Source: Methanobrevibacter thaueri (GTDB taxonomy: Archaea; Methanobacteriota; Methanobacteria; Methanobacteriales; Methanobacteriaceae). From it: a stretch of 7,407 bases of DNA. How positions within the stretch are numbered: the first letter of the stretch is position 1; the number at the start of each line of letters is the position of its first letter. The notes under the pieces were generated by a model. The model did no database searches, had not been told where the DNA came from, and saw only the letters and a list, made by a program, of their open reading frames with translations. The DNA is taken from positions 1-7,407 of the forward strand of contig NZ_SUTK01000063.1 in the NCBI RefSeq assembly GCF_015062905.1. Direction: 5' to 3'. Shown here in pieces: positions 1 to 5,632 of the stretch. The position numbers and the translations under genes are program-made.

Positions 1-567
1 ATCCATCTGTTTTCCAAGTTCAATGTCTGCAAGAAGCTTGTTTGTCACTTCCCTTAAGTAATTTTCCTCATTCAAAAGGGTGGTATTGTCATTCTGCAGC
101 ACTTTGCTGCTTTTGTCAAGTGATTCAACGATGTCGGATATTGCTCCTTCAGCCTTTTCATATTTTGCAAAGTATTTTCTGACAGGATTCATCAGGTTTC
201 CAATGACTCCTTTTTTAGTGAAATCGACTCTGCTTGGATCCAAATCCTTCATCTGTTTGTTCAGTTCAATTAGCTGGTCGCCAATATTGTCTGCATCCTT
301 TCCCCCTTTTGTCAAATCAACGAATCTTGTCGCCAGCATTTCATTGTGTGAAGCTGACCTTGACATTTCATTCAAACCAAAATTATCAAGGGGTTTCAGT
401 ATTCCTTCCCTTTCCTGAGGATTGTTTAAGTCTGCATCAAATATAGCCTGTGCGTTATCGCCTGCCTGAGTCTTGAGATTTGATTCTTCAAGTTTTTCTT
501 TCTCGACATTTATTGACTTTTCAACATCTTCTTTAATACCGTCTACATCAAGTGAGAATTCAGCCAT
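1..567 (-). CDS. telA: TelA-family toxic anion resistance protein, N-terminal half (cut by window edge)
   Basis: The 189 visible residues are an open, mostly helical, charged sequence with no signal peptide or membrane segment. The family call rests on residues about 100-189: a LDPSRVDF stretch (100-107), then KYFAKYEKAEGAI (about 123-135), a DIVESLDKSSKVLQNDN run and an EENYLREVTNKLL helix. This is the TelA (PF05816) pattern, recognised from memory rather than by search. TelA proteins are cytosolic coiled-coil proteins, usually of 350-400 residues, linked to tellurite and other anion or envelope stress. Their biochemical activity is unsettled. The C-terminal half lies beyond base 1. The ATG at 567 is chosen because GGTGAT (572-577) sits 4 bases upstream. 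The preceding zinc-ribbon gene ends only 11 bases before it, so this is the third gene of an operon. The first 60 residues look divergent and acidic. Confidence is high for the family and low for an actual role in resistance. Confidence 0.88.
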   Translation of the reverse strand, partial: MAEFSLDVDGIKEDVEKSINVEKEKLEESNLKTQAGDNAQAIFDADLNNPQEREGILKPLDNFGLNEMSRSASHNEMLATRFVDLTKGGKDADNIGDQLIELNKQMKDLDPSRVDFTKKGVIGNLMNPVRKYFAKYEKAEGAISDIVESLDKSSKVLQNDNTTLLNEENYLREVTNKLLADIELGKQMD

Positions 568-578
568 TTCTATCACCA

Positions 579-1160
579 TTAATTTAAATAATCAATTTTG
601 TTTGTATCAATTTGTTCTGTATAAGAATCTATTACTTTTCCACCATTTATAATTTCTACTTTTACATGGTCCGGATCTGGCAATTTATATGTTGTGTAAT
701 ATCCAAAAGAGATTGAAAATTCGGTGTCATAATAGACATTTTCCAATTTTTCAGTTTCATGACCAATCTCTGAACCATTTGAATCGTAATATGTGGTCTT
801 AACATTATAACCTTTCAGATTACCCGGAACACTGTTGAATATTCCTTCGGTATATAATGTATAACTTTTCTTGCCTGAATCGCTATCCCATCCTCCTACA
901 CCAGCTATTGTTAAGTCAACGGCATGTGTAACCTCATCTGTTCTGTCAGGAGCATTGTTATTGTCTCCAGAGCCTGAGGACAGAATGAACACACCGCCAA
1001 TAATCAATATTGCAACAATCAGAACTATAAACAGTGTTGGAAGCGGAAAGTTGTTCAGTAAACCGCCACTTTCCTGCTTATCAATAGTATATCCGCAGTC
1101 CATACAAAATCTTGCGTCATCTGGCAGTTCCTTACCGCATTTTGGACAAATTTTACTCAT
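579..1160 (-). CDS. Zinc-ribbon, single-pass membrane protein with an extracytoplasmic domain
   Basis: The 193-residue protein opens with a compact zinc ribbon: C5-x2-C8 and C19-x2-C22, with glycine after the second cysteine of each pair. A polar linker follows, then one strongly hydrophobic segment at about residues 41-61. The remaining roughly 128 residues are a polar, beta-rich domain (aromatics and Gly/Asp/Asn, no cysteines) predicted to lie outside the cell. That puts the zinc ribbon in the cytosol. The outer part has the feel of FxLYD-type beta domains, but this is only an impression. Such zinc-ribbon plus TM proteins are frequent in Methanobrevibacter-type archaea and mostly unassigned. 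The ATG at 1160 has AGGTGAT three bases upstream, and that site begins inside the TAG stop of the upstream gene. It is the middle gene between a two-TM coiled-coil protein and TelA, which suggests a shared envelope-related role. The ligand or partner is unknown. Confidence 0.85.
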   Translation of the reverse strand: MSKICPKCGKELPDDARFCMDCGYTIDKQESGGLLNNFPLPTLFIVLIVAILIIGGVFILSSGSGDNNNAPDRTDEVTHAVDLTIAGVGGWDSDSGKKSYTLYTEGIFNSVPGNLKGYNVKTTYYDSNGSEIGHETEKLENVYYDTEFSISFGYYTTYKLPDPDHVKVEIINGGKVIDSYTEQIDTNKIDYLN

Positions 1161-1163
1161 CGC

Positions 1164-1170
1164 ATCACCT
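1164..1170 (-). promoter_or_regulatory. Shine-Dalgarno site overlapping the upstream stop codon
   Basis: The minus strand reads TAGGTGATGCGATG: the stop TAG of the 300-aa gene (1171-1169) overlaps AGGTGAT, and the next gene's ATG follows after three bases. This supports the start at 1160 and suggests coupled translation of the two proteins. Confidence 0.8.
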
Positions 1171-2071
1171 AATAATCCTTTACGGATTCAATTAAATTCT
1201 CCATATCATCCAATAGATTTTTAACCTCATCGGTCGAATCGCCTGAAGAGCTGATGTTGATTACCAGTTCGTTTGTCAGATCTTCAATCTGATTGATGAT
1301 TTTCTTCATTGCTTCGATTTTATTTTCAAGTTCATCATGAACCCTTGGCGAATCTTCAGCCGCCAAATTAATAATGTTTAATGCCCCATCTGATTGCTCA
1401 TAGAATAACTTATGGCAATGGTCTATTGAGGAGATAAACTTATCATAAGTAATTTGAGGGGGTTCAAAACGTTTTTCGATTAGTTCACGCACTACCTCTT
1501 CCCTAACATTGAACAATACGTTTAAATTATTGATTTCCTTTTCATATTTTTTCAAAGATTCCAAACCTGCAGATTCCTCAACGACGGCTGTCTGAACAGG
1601 TGTTTCCACTTTTTTAGTCTCCTTAACAGGTTCCTTAACTGTGGATTTTGTATATCTTTTGAAATTGAAGAGATGGTATAGATAAAGCAGAGGCAAAATT
1701 ACAAGAACCAAAATCAGGTACATTCCAGCAATGTTTTTTGAAAAAGTAACCGGGAGTGCTATGCAAATCAAAATTACATAGTATAATCCTAAAATCCATG
1801 GGAGTGACTCATGGACAGATAGGACATCTTTAATACCTCCATAGCCTCTTTTCAATCTGATTTTTGATGCGGACTTTGATTCGGGAGCATACTGCATAAT
1901 TTCATCATCATTTAGAATATTCTCCTTGGGCTCCAGTATGAATCTCACATCAGTCAAGGTTTCACTACACTTGAGAAGATTTCCCTGATGGTCATAGGCC
2001 TTGAAGTCCTTGATTGTCAATGGTGCAGTTAACCTTCTTATTTCAATTAATTTTGGGTTTCCACTAGTCAT
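1169..2071 (-). CDS. Two-TM membrane protein with C-terminal coiled coil, first gene of the TelA operon
   Basis: I do not recognise a named family across the whole 300 residues. Three parts are visible. Residues 1-88 are soluble and basic/polar. Residues 91-110 and 114-133 are two hydrophobic segments joined by a very short SKNI turn, forming a membrane hairpin that leaves both ends on the same, probably cytosolic, side. A Lys/Glu/Thr/Pro/Val linker (about 140-165) leads to a long helical charged region with coiled-coil character at about 170-202 and 244-299. A membrane hairpin plus coiled-coil tail next to telA recalls the bacterial XpaC-like (PF10112) partners of TelA; the link is by layout and texture, not demonstrated homology. 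The ATG at 2071 follows AAGGGATG (2081-2088), a moderate ribosome binding site, and a TATA box at 2118-2127. The zinc-ribbon gene begins 8 bases after its TAG stop. Confidence 0.85.
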   Translation of the reverse strand: MTSGNPKLIEIRRLTAPLTIKDFKAYDHQGNLLKCSETLTDVRFILEPKENILNDDEIMQYAPESKSASKIRLKRGYGGIKDVLSVHESLPWILGLYYVILICIALPVTFSKNIAGMYLILVLVILPLLYLYHLFNFKRYTKSTVKEPVKETKKVETPVQTAVVEESAGLESLKKYEKEINNLNVLFNVREEVVRELIEKRFEPPQITYDKFISSIDHCHKLFYEQSDGALNIINLAAEDSPRVHDELENKIEAMKKIINQIEDLTNELVINISSSGDSTDEVKNLLDDMENLIESVKDY

Positions 2072-2117
2072 TTGAATTTACATCCCTTTTTGTAAGAATA
2101 TATTTAGACATGAATAC

Positions 2118-2127
2118 TTTTAAATAT
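2118..2127 (-). promoter_or_regulatory. TATA box of the TelA operon
   Basis: On the minus strand this reads ATATTTAAAA, close to the archaeal TTTAWATA consensus. It lies within the 76-base gap between dtd and the 300-aa gene. Transcription would start near 2095, giving a leader of about 24 bases that contains the AAGGGATG binding site. The box is flanked by short AATAC/GTATT inverted arms (2113-2117 and 2130-2134), which may be chance in such AT-rich sequence. Confidence 0.55.
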
Positions 2128-2147
2128 TTGTATTAAACTTGTTAATA

Positions 2148-2588
2148 TCATTCAAATTCCTTTTCCAAAAGAATGGTGACAGGACCATTATTCAGCAGAC
2201 TAACCTTCATGAAGGCTCCGAATTCCCCGGTTTCAACATCAACAAATTCACTGCATTTTTCAGCGAAATAATCAAACAGCTCTGTTGCCCTATCCGGAGA
2301 CAATGCCTTGTGAAATGACGGCCTGTTCTTTTTAGTGTGAGCATATAATGTAAATTGAGGAACCAGCAGAAGTTTTCCACCAATATCCATTACGGATCTG
2401 TTCATCCTGCCGTTTTCATCATGAAATATTCTTAGCTTTGCAAGCCTGCGGGCCAGATAATCCGCCTCCTTGGTGGTGTCGTTTTCTCCAAAACCTACCA
2501 AAACCATTAAACCGTCTTCAATCTCACCAACGATTTTACCTTCCACTTCCACACTTGCTGATGTAACTCTTTGAACGACAAGTTTCAT
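2148..2588 (-). CDS. dtd: D-aminoacyl-tRNA deacylase, bacterial/eukaryotic DTD1 type
   Basis: The enzyme hydrolyses D-aminoacyl-tRNAs (and Gly-tRNA-Ala in this family), keeping D-amino acids out of translation in the cytosol. At 146 residues it has standard DTD length and aligns from end to end: an MKLVVQRVTSASVEVEG start, RIFHDENGRMN (53-63), RPSF (89-92), SPDRA (97-101) and the cross-subunit Gly-cisPro motif NNGPVT (133-138). The usual SQFTL motif reads PQFTL here (77-81), with proline replacing the near-invariant serine. The same first position is proline in animal ATD enzymes (PQATL). The ATG at 2588 directly abuts the TAA stop of sstT, with GGTGAT inside the last sstT codons, so translation is coupled. 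Archaea normally carry the unrelated DTD2, so a DTD1 gene here suggests acquisition from bacteria. The family call is very secure. Confidence 0.95.
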   Translation of the reverse strand: MKLVVQRVTSASVEVEGKIVGEIEDGLMVLVGFGENDTTKEADYLARRLAKLRIFHDENGRMNRSVMDIGGKLLLVPQFTLYAHTKKNRPSFHKALSPDRATELFDYFAEKCSEFVDVETGEFGAFMKVSLLNNGPVTILLEKEFE

Positions 2589-3833
2589 TTAATCACCTTT
2601 TGAAAATTCACCTAAATAGTAAACTGGTTCATCATTTTTAGCCCGGGTATAATATTCTGTAGCCGCAGTAAACAGGACATCACTTGCGGAATTAAGAGCT
2701 GTTTCGAATGAATCCTGAATAACGCTGATTATAAATCCTACCGCAACAACCTGCATTGAAATGTCCTGACTGATGCCGAACAGCGAACAGGTCAGCGGGA
2801 TTAGCAGCAATGATCCTCCGACAACGCCTGAAGCGCAGCATGCAGCCAATGTAGTTACCGCACATAAAAGAAGGGCCCATGTTAAATGAACCGGAATGCC
2901 CATCGTATGACAGGTAACCAGAGTCATGACAGCAATGGTTACGGCAGCCCCATTAGTATTTATTGTTGAACCTAACGGAATTGTAATTGAATAGAAATCC
3001 CTATCAAGACCAAGCTTTTCACATAACTGCATATTGATTGGAATGTTTGCAGCAGAACTTCTTGAGAAAAATGCTGTTATTCCGCTTTCCTTATAGCATG
3101 TGAGAGCCAACGGATAAGGGTTTCTTTTTAAAAGCACAAAAGAAATTAACGGATTGATTATAAATGCCATGATAAGAATGCATCCGACAATCAAAAATAT
3201 AAGCTCTCCGTATTGTGAAAAAATGCTCAAACCGCTTTCACAAACTGAGGTGAACACCAAACCCATTACTCCAATTGGAGCGAATTGAATAATGAAATAA
3301 ACGATTTTGGAAAACACTTCAGCAATGTCGCTTAGAAAATCCTTTGTTGCGTCACTAGCCACCATTTTTAAAGCGATTCCAATGATTATGGACCAGAATA
3401 ATATTCCAAGATACTCCCCTTCAGACAATGATTTTATTGGATTGGAAAAAATCTTCAAAACCATTCCTCCCAATATATCAGCAAGTCCTCCGGGAGAAGC
3501 CGCTGAGCTTGCTGCGGATAAGTGAATGCTTACAGGGAATACAAAGCATGCAATAGTAGCCACAACTGCAGCAATAAAATTAGCCAGCAAAAATATCGCT
3601 ATAATAATTTTATATTTAGAGCCTATTCCCGTTTTTGCTTGAGAAATAGCCGAAGCCACCAAAATAAAAACCAAAAGTGGCGCAATGGATTTTAGAGCTT
3701 CTACAAATATTTTTCCAAAAAAGCCGATGAAGGACCATTGCGGGACAATTACTCCTAAAACGGCACCGATGACCATTCCTATTATGATTTTTAGAATAAG
3801 GCTTGATTCAGTCCACTTTTGAATAAAACTCAT
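2589..3833 (-). CDS. sstT: Na+/serine-threonine symporter, SstT-like (DAACS family)
   Basis: This is a 414-residue polytopic membrane protein of the dicarboxylate/amino acid:cation symporter fold (eight helices plus two re-entrant hairpins), which imports substrate with Na+. It resembles E. coli SstT along its whole length and at the same length: a GALK-like VEALKSIAPLLVF (44-56), NPIKSL and LGILFWSI (131-149), the hairpin-1 serine motif SRSSAANIP (257-265), CEKLGLDRD (271-279), the unwound helix-7 NTNGA (292-296, where SstT has NMAGA), hairpin 2 ASGVVGGSLLLIPL (334-347) and QDSFETALNS (373-382). Serine/threonine is the likely substrate by family, but C4-dicarboxylates cannot be excluded given the adjacent mdh. 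It is the middle gene of mdh-sstT-dtd. The start at 3833 has AGGAGTG upstream, overlapping the mdh stop. The family is mainly bacterial, so transfer is plausible. Confidence 0.93.
   Translation of the reverse strand: MSFIQKWTESSLILKIIIGMVIGAVLGVIVPQWSFIGFFGKIFVEALKSIAPLLVFILVASAISQAKTGIGSKYKIIIAIFLLANFIAAVVATIACFVFPVSIHLSAASSAASPGGLADILGGMVLKIFSNPIKSLSEGEYLGILFWSIIIGIALKMVASDATKDFLSDIAEVFSKIVYFIIQFAPIGVMGLVFTSVCESGLSIFSQYGELIFLIVGCILIMAFIINPLISFVLLKRNPYPLALTCYKESGITAFFSRSSAANIPINMQLCEKLGLDRDFYSITIPLGSTINTNGAAVTIAVMTLVTCHTMGIPVHLTWALLLCAVTTLAACCASGVVGGSLLLIPLTCSLFGISQDISMQVVAVGFIISVIQDSFETALNSASDVLFTAATEYYTRAKNDEPVYYLGEFSKGD
2592..2597 (-). promoter_or_regulatory. Ribosome binding site for dtd embedded in the sstT C-terminus
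   Basis: The minus strand reads AAAGGTGATTAAATG. The GGTGAT encodes the final Gly-Asp of SstT and also serves as the Shine-Dalgarno site for dtd, with the sstT stop TAA as the three-base spacer. This fixes the dtd start at 2588 and predicts translational coupling. Confidence 0.85.
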
Positions 3834-3837
3834 TGAA

Positions 3838-3844
3838 CACTCCT
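3838..3844 (-). promoter_or_regulatory. Ribosome binding site for sstT overlapping the mdh stop
   Basis: The minus strand reads TAGGAGTGTTCAATG. The mdh stop TAG (3845-3843) overlaps AGGAGTG, followed after four bases by the sstT ATG. It confirms the sstT start and the mdh-sstT operon. Confidence 0.8.
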
Positions 3845-4793
3845 ATATCTCCAAATTATTTAAAACATCATATGTTGCATCTCTGACTGTGTGTGCAGCT
3901 TCAAAGAACTCCTTTTTTTCAATATCATTCATATGAATTGGAACAATCATTGCAACGCCCCTTTTAGTAATAACCGCCGGAACACCAAGAGAAACATCCT
4001 CAACCATTTCAATTTCACCGTCCAGATAGCTGCTTACAGTCAATACCCTATGGGAGTCTGTAAGAATGGTGGACATCAGATTTGAAATTGCAAAAGCAGG
4101 ACCATACTCTGTAGCCCCTTTCTTGGATATGATAGTATTTCCTGCACTTCTTAACTGTTCAACAAGTGCTGAAATGTCCAAATCAACATATTCAACAAAG
4201 TATTTTAATGGTATACCACCGATTGTTGTCGAACTCAAAAGAGGAACCATATGGTCCCCATGTTCGCCAATGACCCTGGTATGCACTTCCGAACTGTTGA
4301 TGTCTATCTGCCTTGAGAAATAATTTTTTAATCTTAAAGAATCCAAGTGGTTTCCAACACCTATGACCTTGCTTTTTTTGAATCCTGATGCCTTAAGTGC
4401 AATTGTTGTCATAACATCAACAGGGTTGGTCGCAACCAATATGATTGAATCGGGAGAATATTCTGCGATTTTTTTAGAATAATAGCTAACGATTTCCGCA
4501 TTGGGAACGGCAAGTTCCAATCTTTTCATGCCCTTTTCCCTGTGAATTCCCGCAGCAATAAGCACGATGGCAGAACCTGTAATATCATTAAAGTCACAGC
4601 TTGGAGTTAACCTGCAATCGATATCACGTGCAGCCAGTGCATCATACATGTCATATGTTTCTCCTTTAGCCTTATCAAGACTTTCAGGTCTTGAAAACAT
4701 AACAATTTCATCAACTGTATCTTCCCTCGCAAGCGTAAAAGCAACGTTTTTTCCTATGATTCCAGTTGATCCAATAATACTTACCTTTACCAT
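3843..4793 (-). CDS. mdh: Malate dehydrogenase, LDH-like archaeal type
   Basis: This cytosolic enzyme interconverts malate and oxaloacetate with NAD(P)(H), serving the partial TCA route of methanogens. The 316-residue sequence shows the full LDH/MDH plan: nucleotide-binding GSTGIIG (8-14), ATNPVDVMT (121-129), NHLDSLR (148-154, with Asp151 and substrate-binding Arg154) and the catalytic His178 in GEHGDHM (176-182). Substrate choice is set six residues before the invariant Arg91. That position is Arg85, as in malate dehydrogenases, not the Gln of lactate dehydrogenases. After the second beta strand, the acidic residue that favours NAD is absent and the sequence reads FSRPES (33-38), as in Methanocaldococcus-type enzymes, suggesting NADP use. 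It resembles M. jannaschii MJ0490 from memory. It is the first gene of the operon; a TATA box centred about 24 bases before the ATG and the lack of a binding site suggest a leaderless message. Confidence 0.93.
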   Translation of the reverse strand: MVKVSIIGSTGIIGKNVAFTLAREDTVDEIVMFSRPESLDKAKGETYDMYDALAARDIDCRLTPSCDFNDITGSAIVLIAAGIHREKGMKRLELAVPNAEIVSYYSKKIAEYSPDSIILVATNPVDVMTTIALKASGFKKSKVIGVGNHLDSLRLKNYFSRQIDINSSEVHTRVIGEHGDHMVPLLSSTTIGGIPLKYFVEYVDLDISALVEQLRSAGNTIISKKGATEYGPAFAISNLMSTILTDSHRVLTVSSYLDGEIEMVEDVSLGVPAVITKRGVAMIVPIHMNDIEKKEFFEAAHTVRDATYDVLNNLEI

Positions 4794-4811
4794 AAAGTAA
4801 TATTGGTTTTC

Positions 4812-4821
4812 AATATAAAAA
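4812..4821 (-). promoter_or_regulatory. TATA box of the mdh operon (near-leaderless)
   Basis: The minus strand reads TTTTTATATT with its centre about 24 bases upstream of the mdh ATG. Archaeal initiation about 25 bases downstream would fall at or within a few bases of the start codon. No Shine-Dalgarno motif lies between them (the strand reads AATATTACTTTATG), which fits a leaderless transcript. Confidence 0.6.
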
Positions 4822-4843
4822 TAGATTACTAATATAATTTTAA

Positions 4844-4857
4844 ATTATCTGGATAAT
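4844..4857. promoter_or_regulatory. Inverted repeat in the divergent promoter region, possible operator
   Basis: ATTATC-TG-GATAAT has perfect six-base arms. It lies 23 bases upstream of the mdh TATA box and about 75 bases upstream of the TATA box of the rightward gene. That position suits an activator or repressor of mdh. In DNA this rich in A and T it could also be chance. Confidence 0.3.
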
Positions 4858-4932
4858 CATTAAATTACAAAAAAATTAAACTTAATTAATGAAATTTATT
4901 CAAATATACTCTTATGTTCATGTTACAATAGA

Positions 4933-4940
4933 TTTATATT
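4933..4940 (+). promoter_or_regulatory. TATA box of the 216-aa gene/amidohydrolase operon (near-leaderless)
   Basis: TTTATATT matches the archaeal box consensus closely and is centred about 27 bases before the ATG at 4964. The intervening sequence (TTAAACAAAATATAATAATACCT, in two AT-rich blocks) has no Shine-Dalgarno motif, so the message is probably leaderless. The box lies downstream of an in-frame ATG at 4889, which argues against that longer start. Confidence 0.65.
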
Positions 4941-4963
4941 TTAAACAAAATATAATAATACCT

Positions 4964-5614
4964 ATGGCAGATGAAGATTTAAAACTTGAAACCAAATGTT
5001 ATGACGCTAATGAATATGGATATCTCTATGGATTGAACAAAAGAATTCCCGATGAAGAACTCGAGAAGGTAAAGCCATATTTTAGAGACTTCAGAAGAAT
5101 GGACTTTAAAGAGGGCAACATTCAAGTGACAGGCAGGCCCGAAGGATGGAGATGCCTTGAAAAGGACGTCAGCAAAGTTGAAGAGATTCTTGGAATAACA
5201 AATACCTTAGAGTCAAGACAAAACAAAGTAAAAGAAGCATTTGCCGACCCTATTAAAAAAGCGAATTTAATGGACAAGTCATACGAATGGTTGAAGATGC
5301 TATTTGAAAAGACAGGCACCAGACCTGAACAGGACCTTTCAAGACTTGCAGTCCACTCAACAAAAATTTATGACCCTCAGGACAGCTTTAAAAAAGGCTA
5401 TTCAAAAGGAGAAGGGGAACTGTTCATCTATACTCCTCATGGAATGTGGTACATCATAAACAATTCAGGGGAATTTTCAGACAAAACCCTGAACAACGTT
5501 AAAACACCTCAAGGCGGAGCAGTGGGTCATAGGTTAATGTATGATGATTTGATTGACCGGCTGATTAGAATATACACAGAAGAGAATCTTTATACCGGCG
5601 AAAAATTATATTAG
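4964..5614 (+). CDS. Unrecognised soluble protein upstream of an amidohydrolase
   Basis: I cannot assign a family to this 216-residue protein. It has no signal peptide or membrane segment, is rich in charged and aromatic residues, and has only two cysteines (12 and 64). Residues 1-115 look mainly helical, with a Glu/Lys-rich stretch around 66-116. The most conserved-looking part is C-terminal: ELFIYTPHGMWYIINNSG (152-169), then TPQGGAVGHR (181-190) and a helical tail. The mixture of Gly, His and aromatics there suggests a folded binding or catalytic site, but no known motif is visible. The ATG at 4964 is preferred to the in-frame ATG at 4889 because a TATA box at 4933-4940 places transcription start at about 4964. 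The longer form would add 25 hydrophobic residues from the promoter itself. The amidohydrolase starts 18 bases after its TAG, so the two are probably co-expressed and functionally linked. Confidence 0.8.
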   Translation: MADEDLKLETKCYDANEYGYLYGLNKRIPDEELEKVKPYFRDFRRMDFKEGNIQVTGRPEGWRCLEKDVSKVEEILGITNTLESRQNKVKEAFADPIKKANLMDKSYEWLKMLFEKTGTRPEQDLSRLAVHSTKIYDPQDSFKKGYSKGEGELFIYTPHGMWYIINNSGEFSDKTLNNVKTPQGGAVGHRLMYDDLIDRLIRIYTEENLYTGEKLY

Positions 5615-5619
5615 TTAGT

Positions 5620-5625
5620 AGGTGA
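5620..5625 (+). promoter_or_regulatory. Ribosome binding site of the amidohydrolase
   Basis: AGGTGA lies seven bases before the ATG at 5633, in the 18-base gap after the upstream stop. It fixes the amidohydrolase start and supports a two-gene transcript. Confidence 0.8.
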
Positions 5626-5632
5626 CCATTAT

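Noticed and set aside
80..418. Rightward 112-codon open frame opposite telA
   Set aside because: It is antisense to a clear TelA-family coding sequence, has no ribosome binding site and encodes a Ser/Phe-rich product typical of a shadow frame.
871..1224. Rightward 117-codon open frame across the zinc-ribbon gene
   Set aside because: It runs opposite a zinc-ribbon/TM protein with good start signals and crosses the gene junction; no family features.
2113..2134. AATAC/GTATT inverted arms around the TATA box of the TelA operon as an operator
   Set aside because: Arms are only five bases in very AT-rich DNA, so chance is a sufficient explanation without comparative support.
4889..4963. A 25-residue N-terminal extension of the 216-aa protein from an upstream in-frame ATG
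   Set aside because: The stretch contains the TATA box at 4933-4940, lacks a ribosome binding site, and encodes a hydrophobic, promoter-like AT-rich sequence unlike the rest of the protein.
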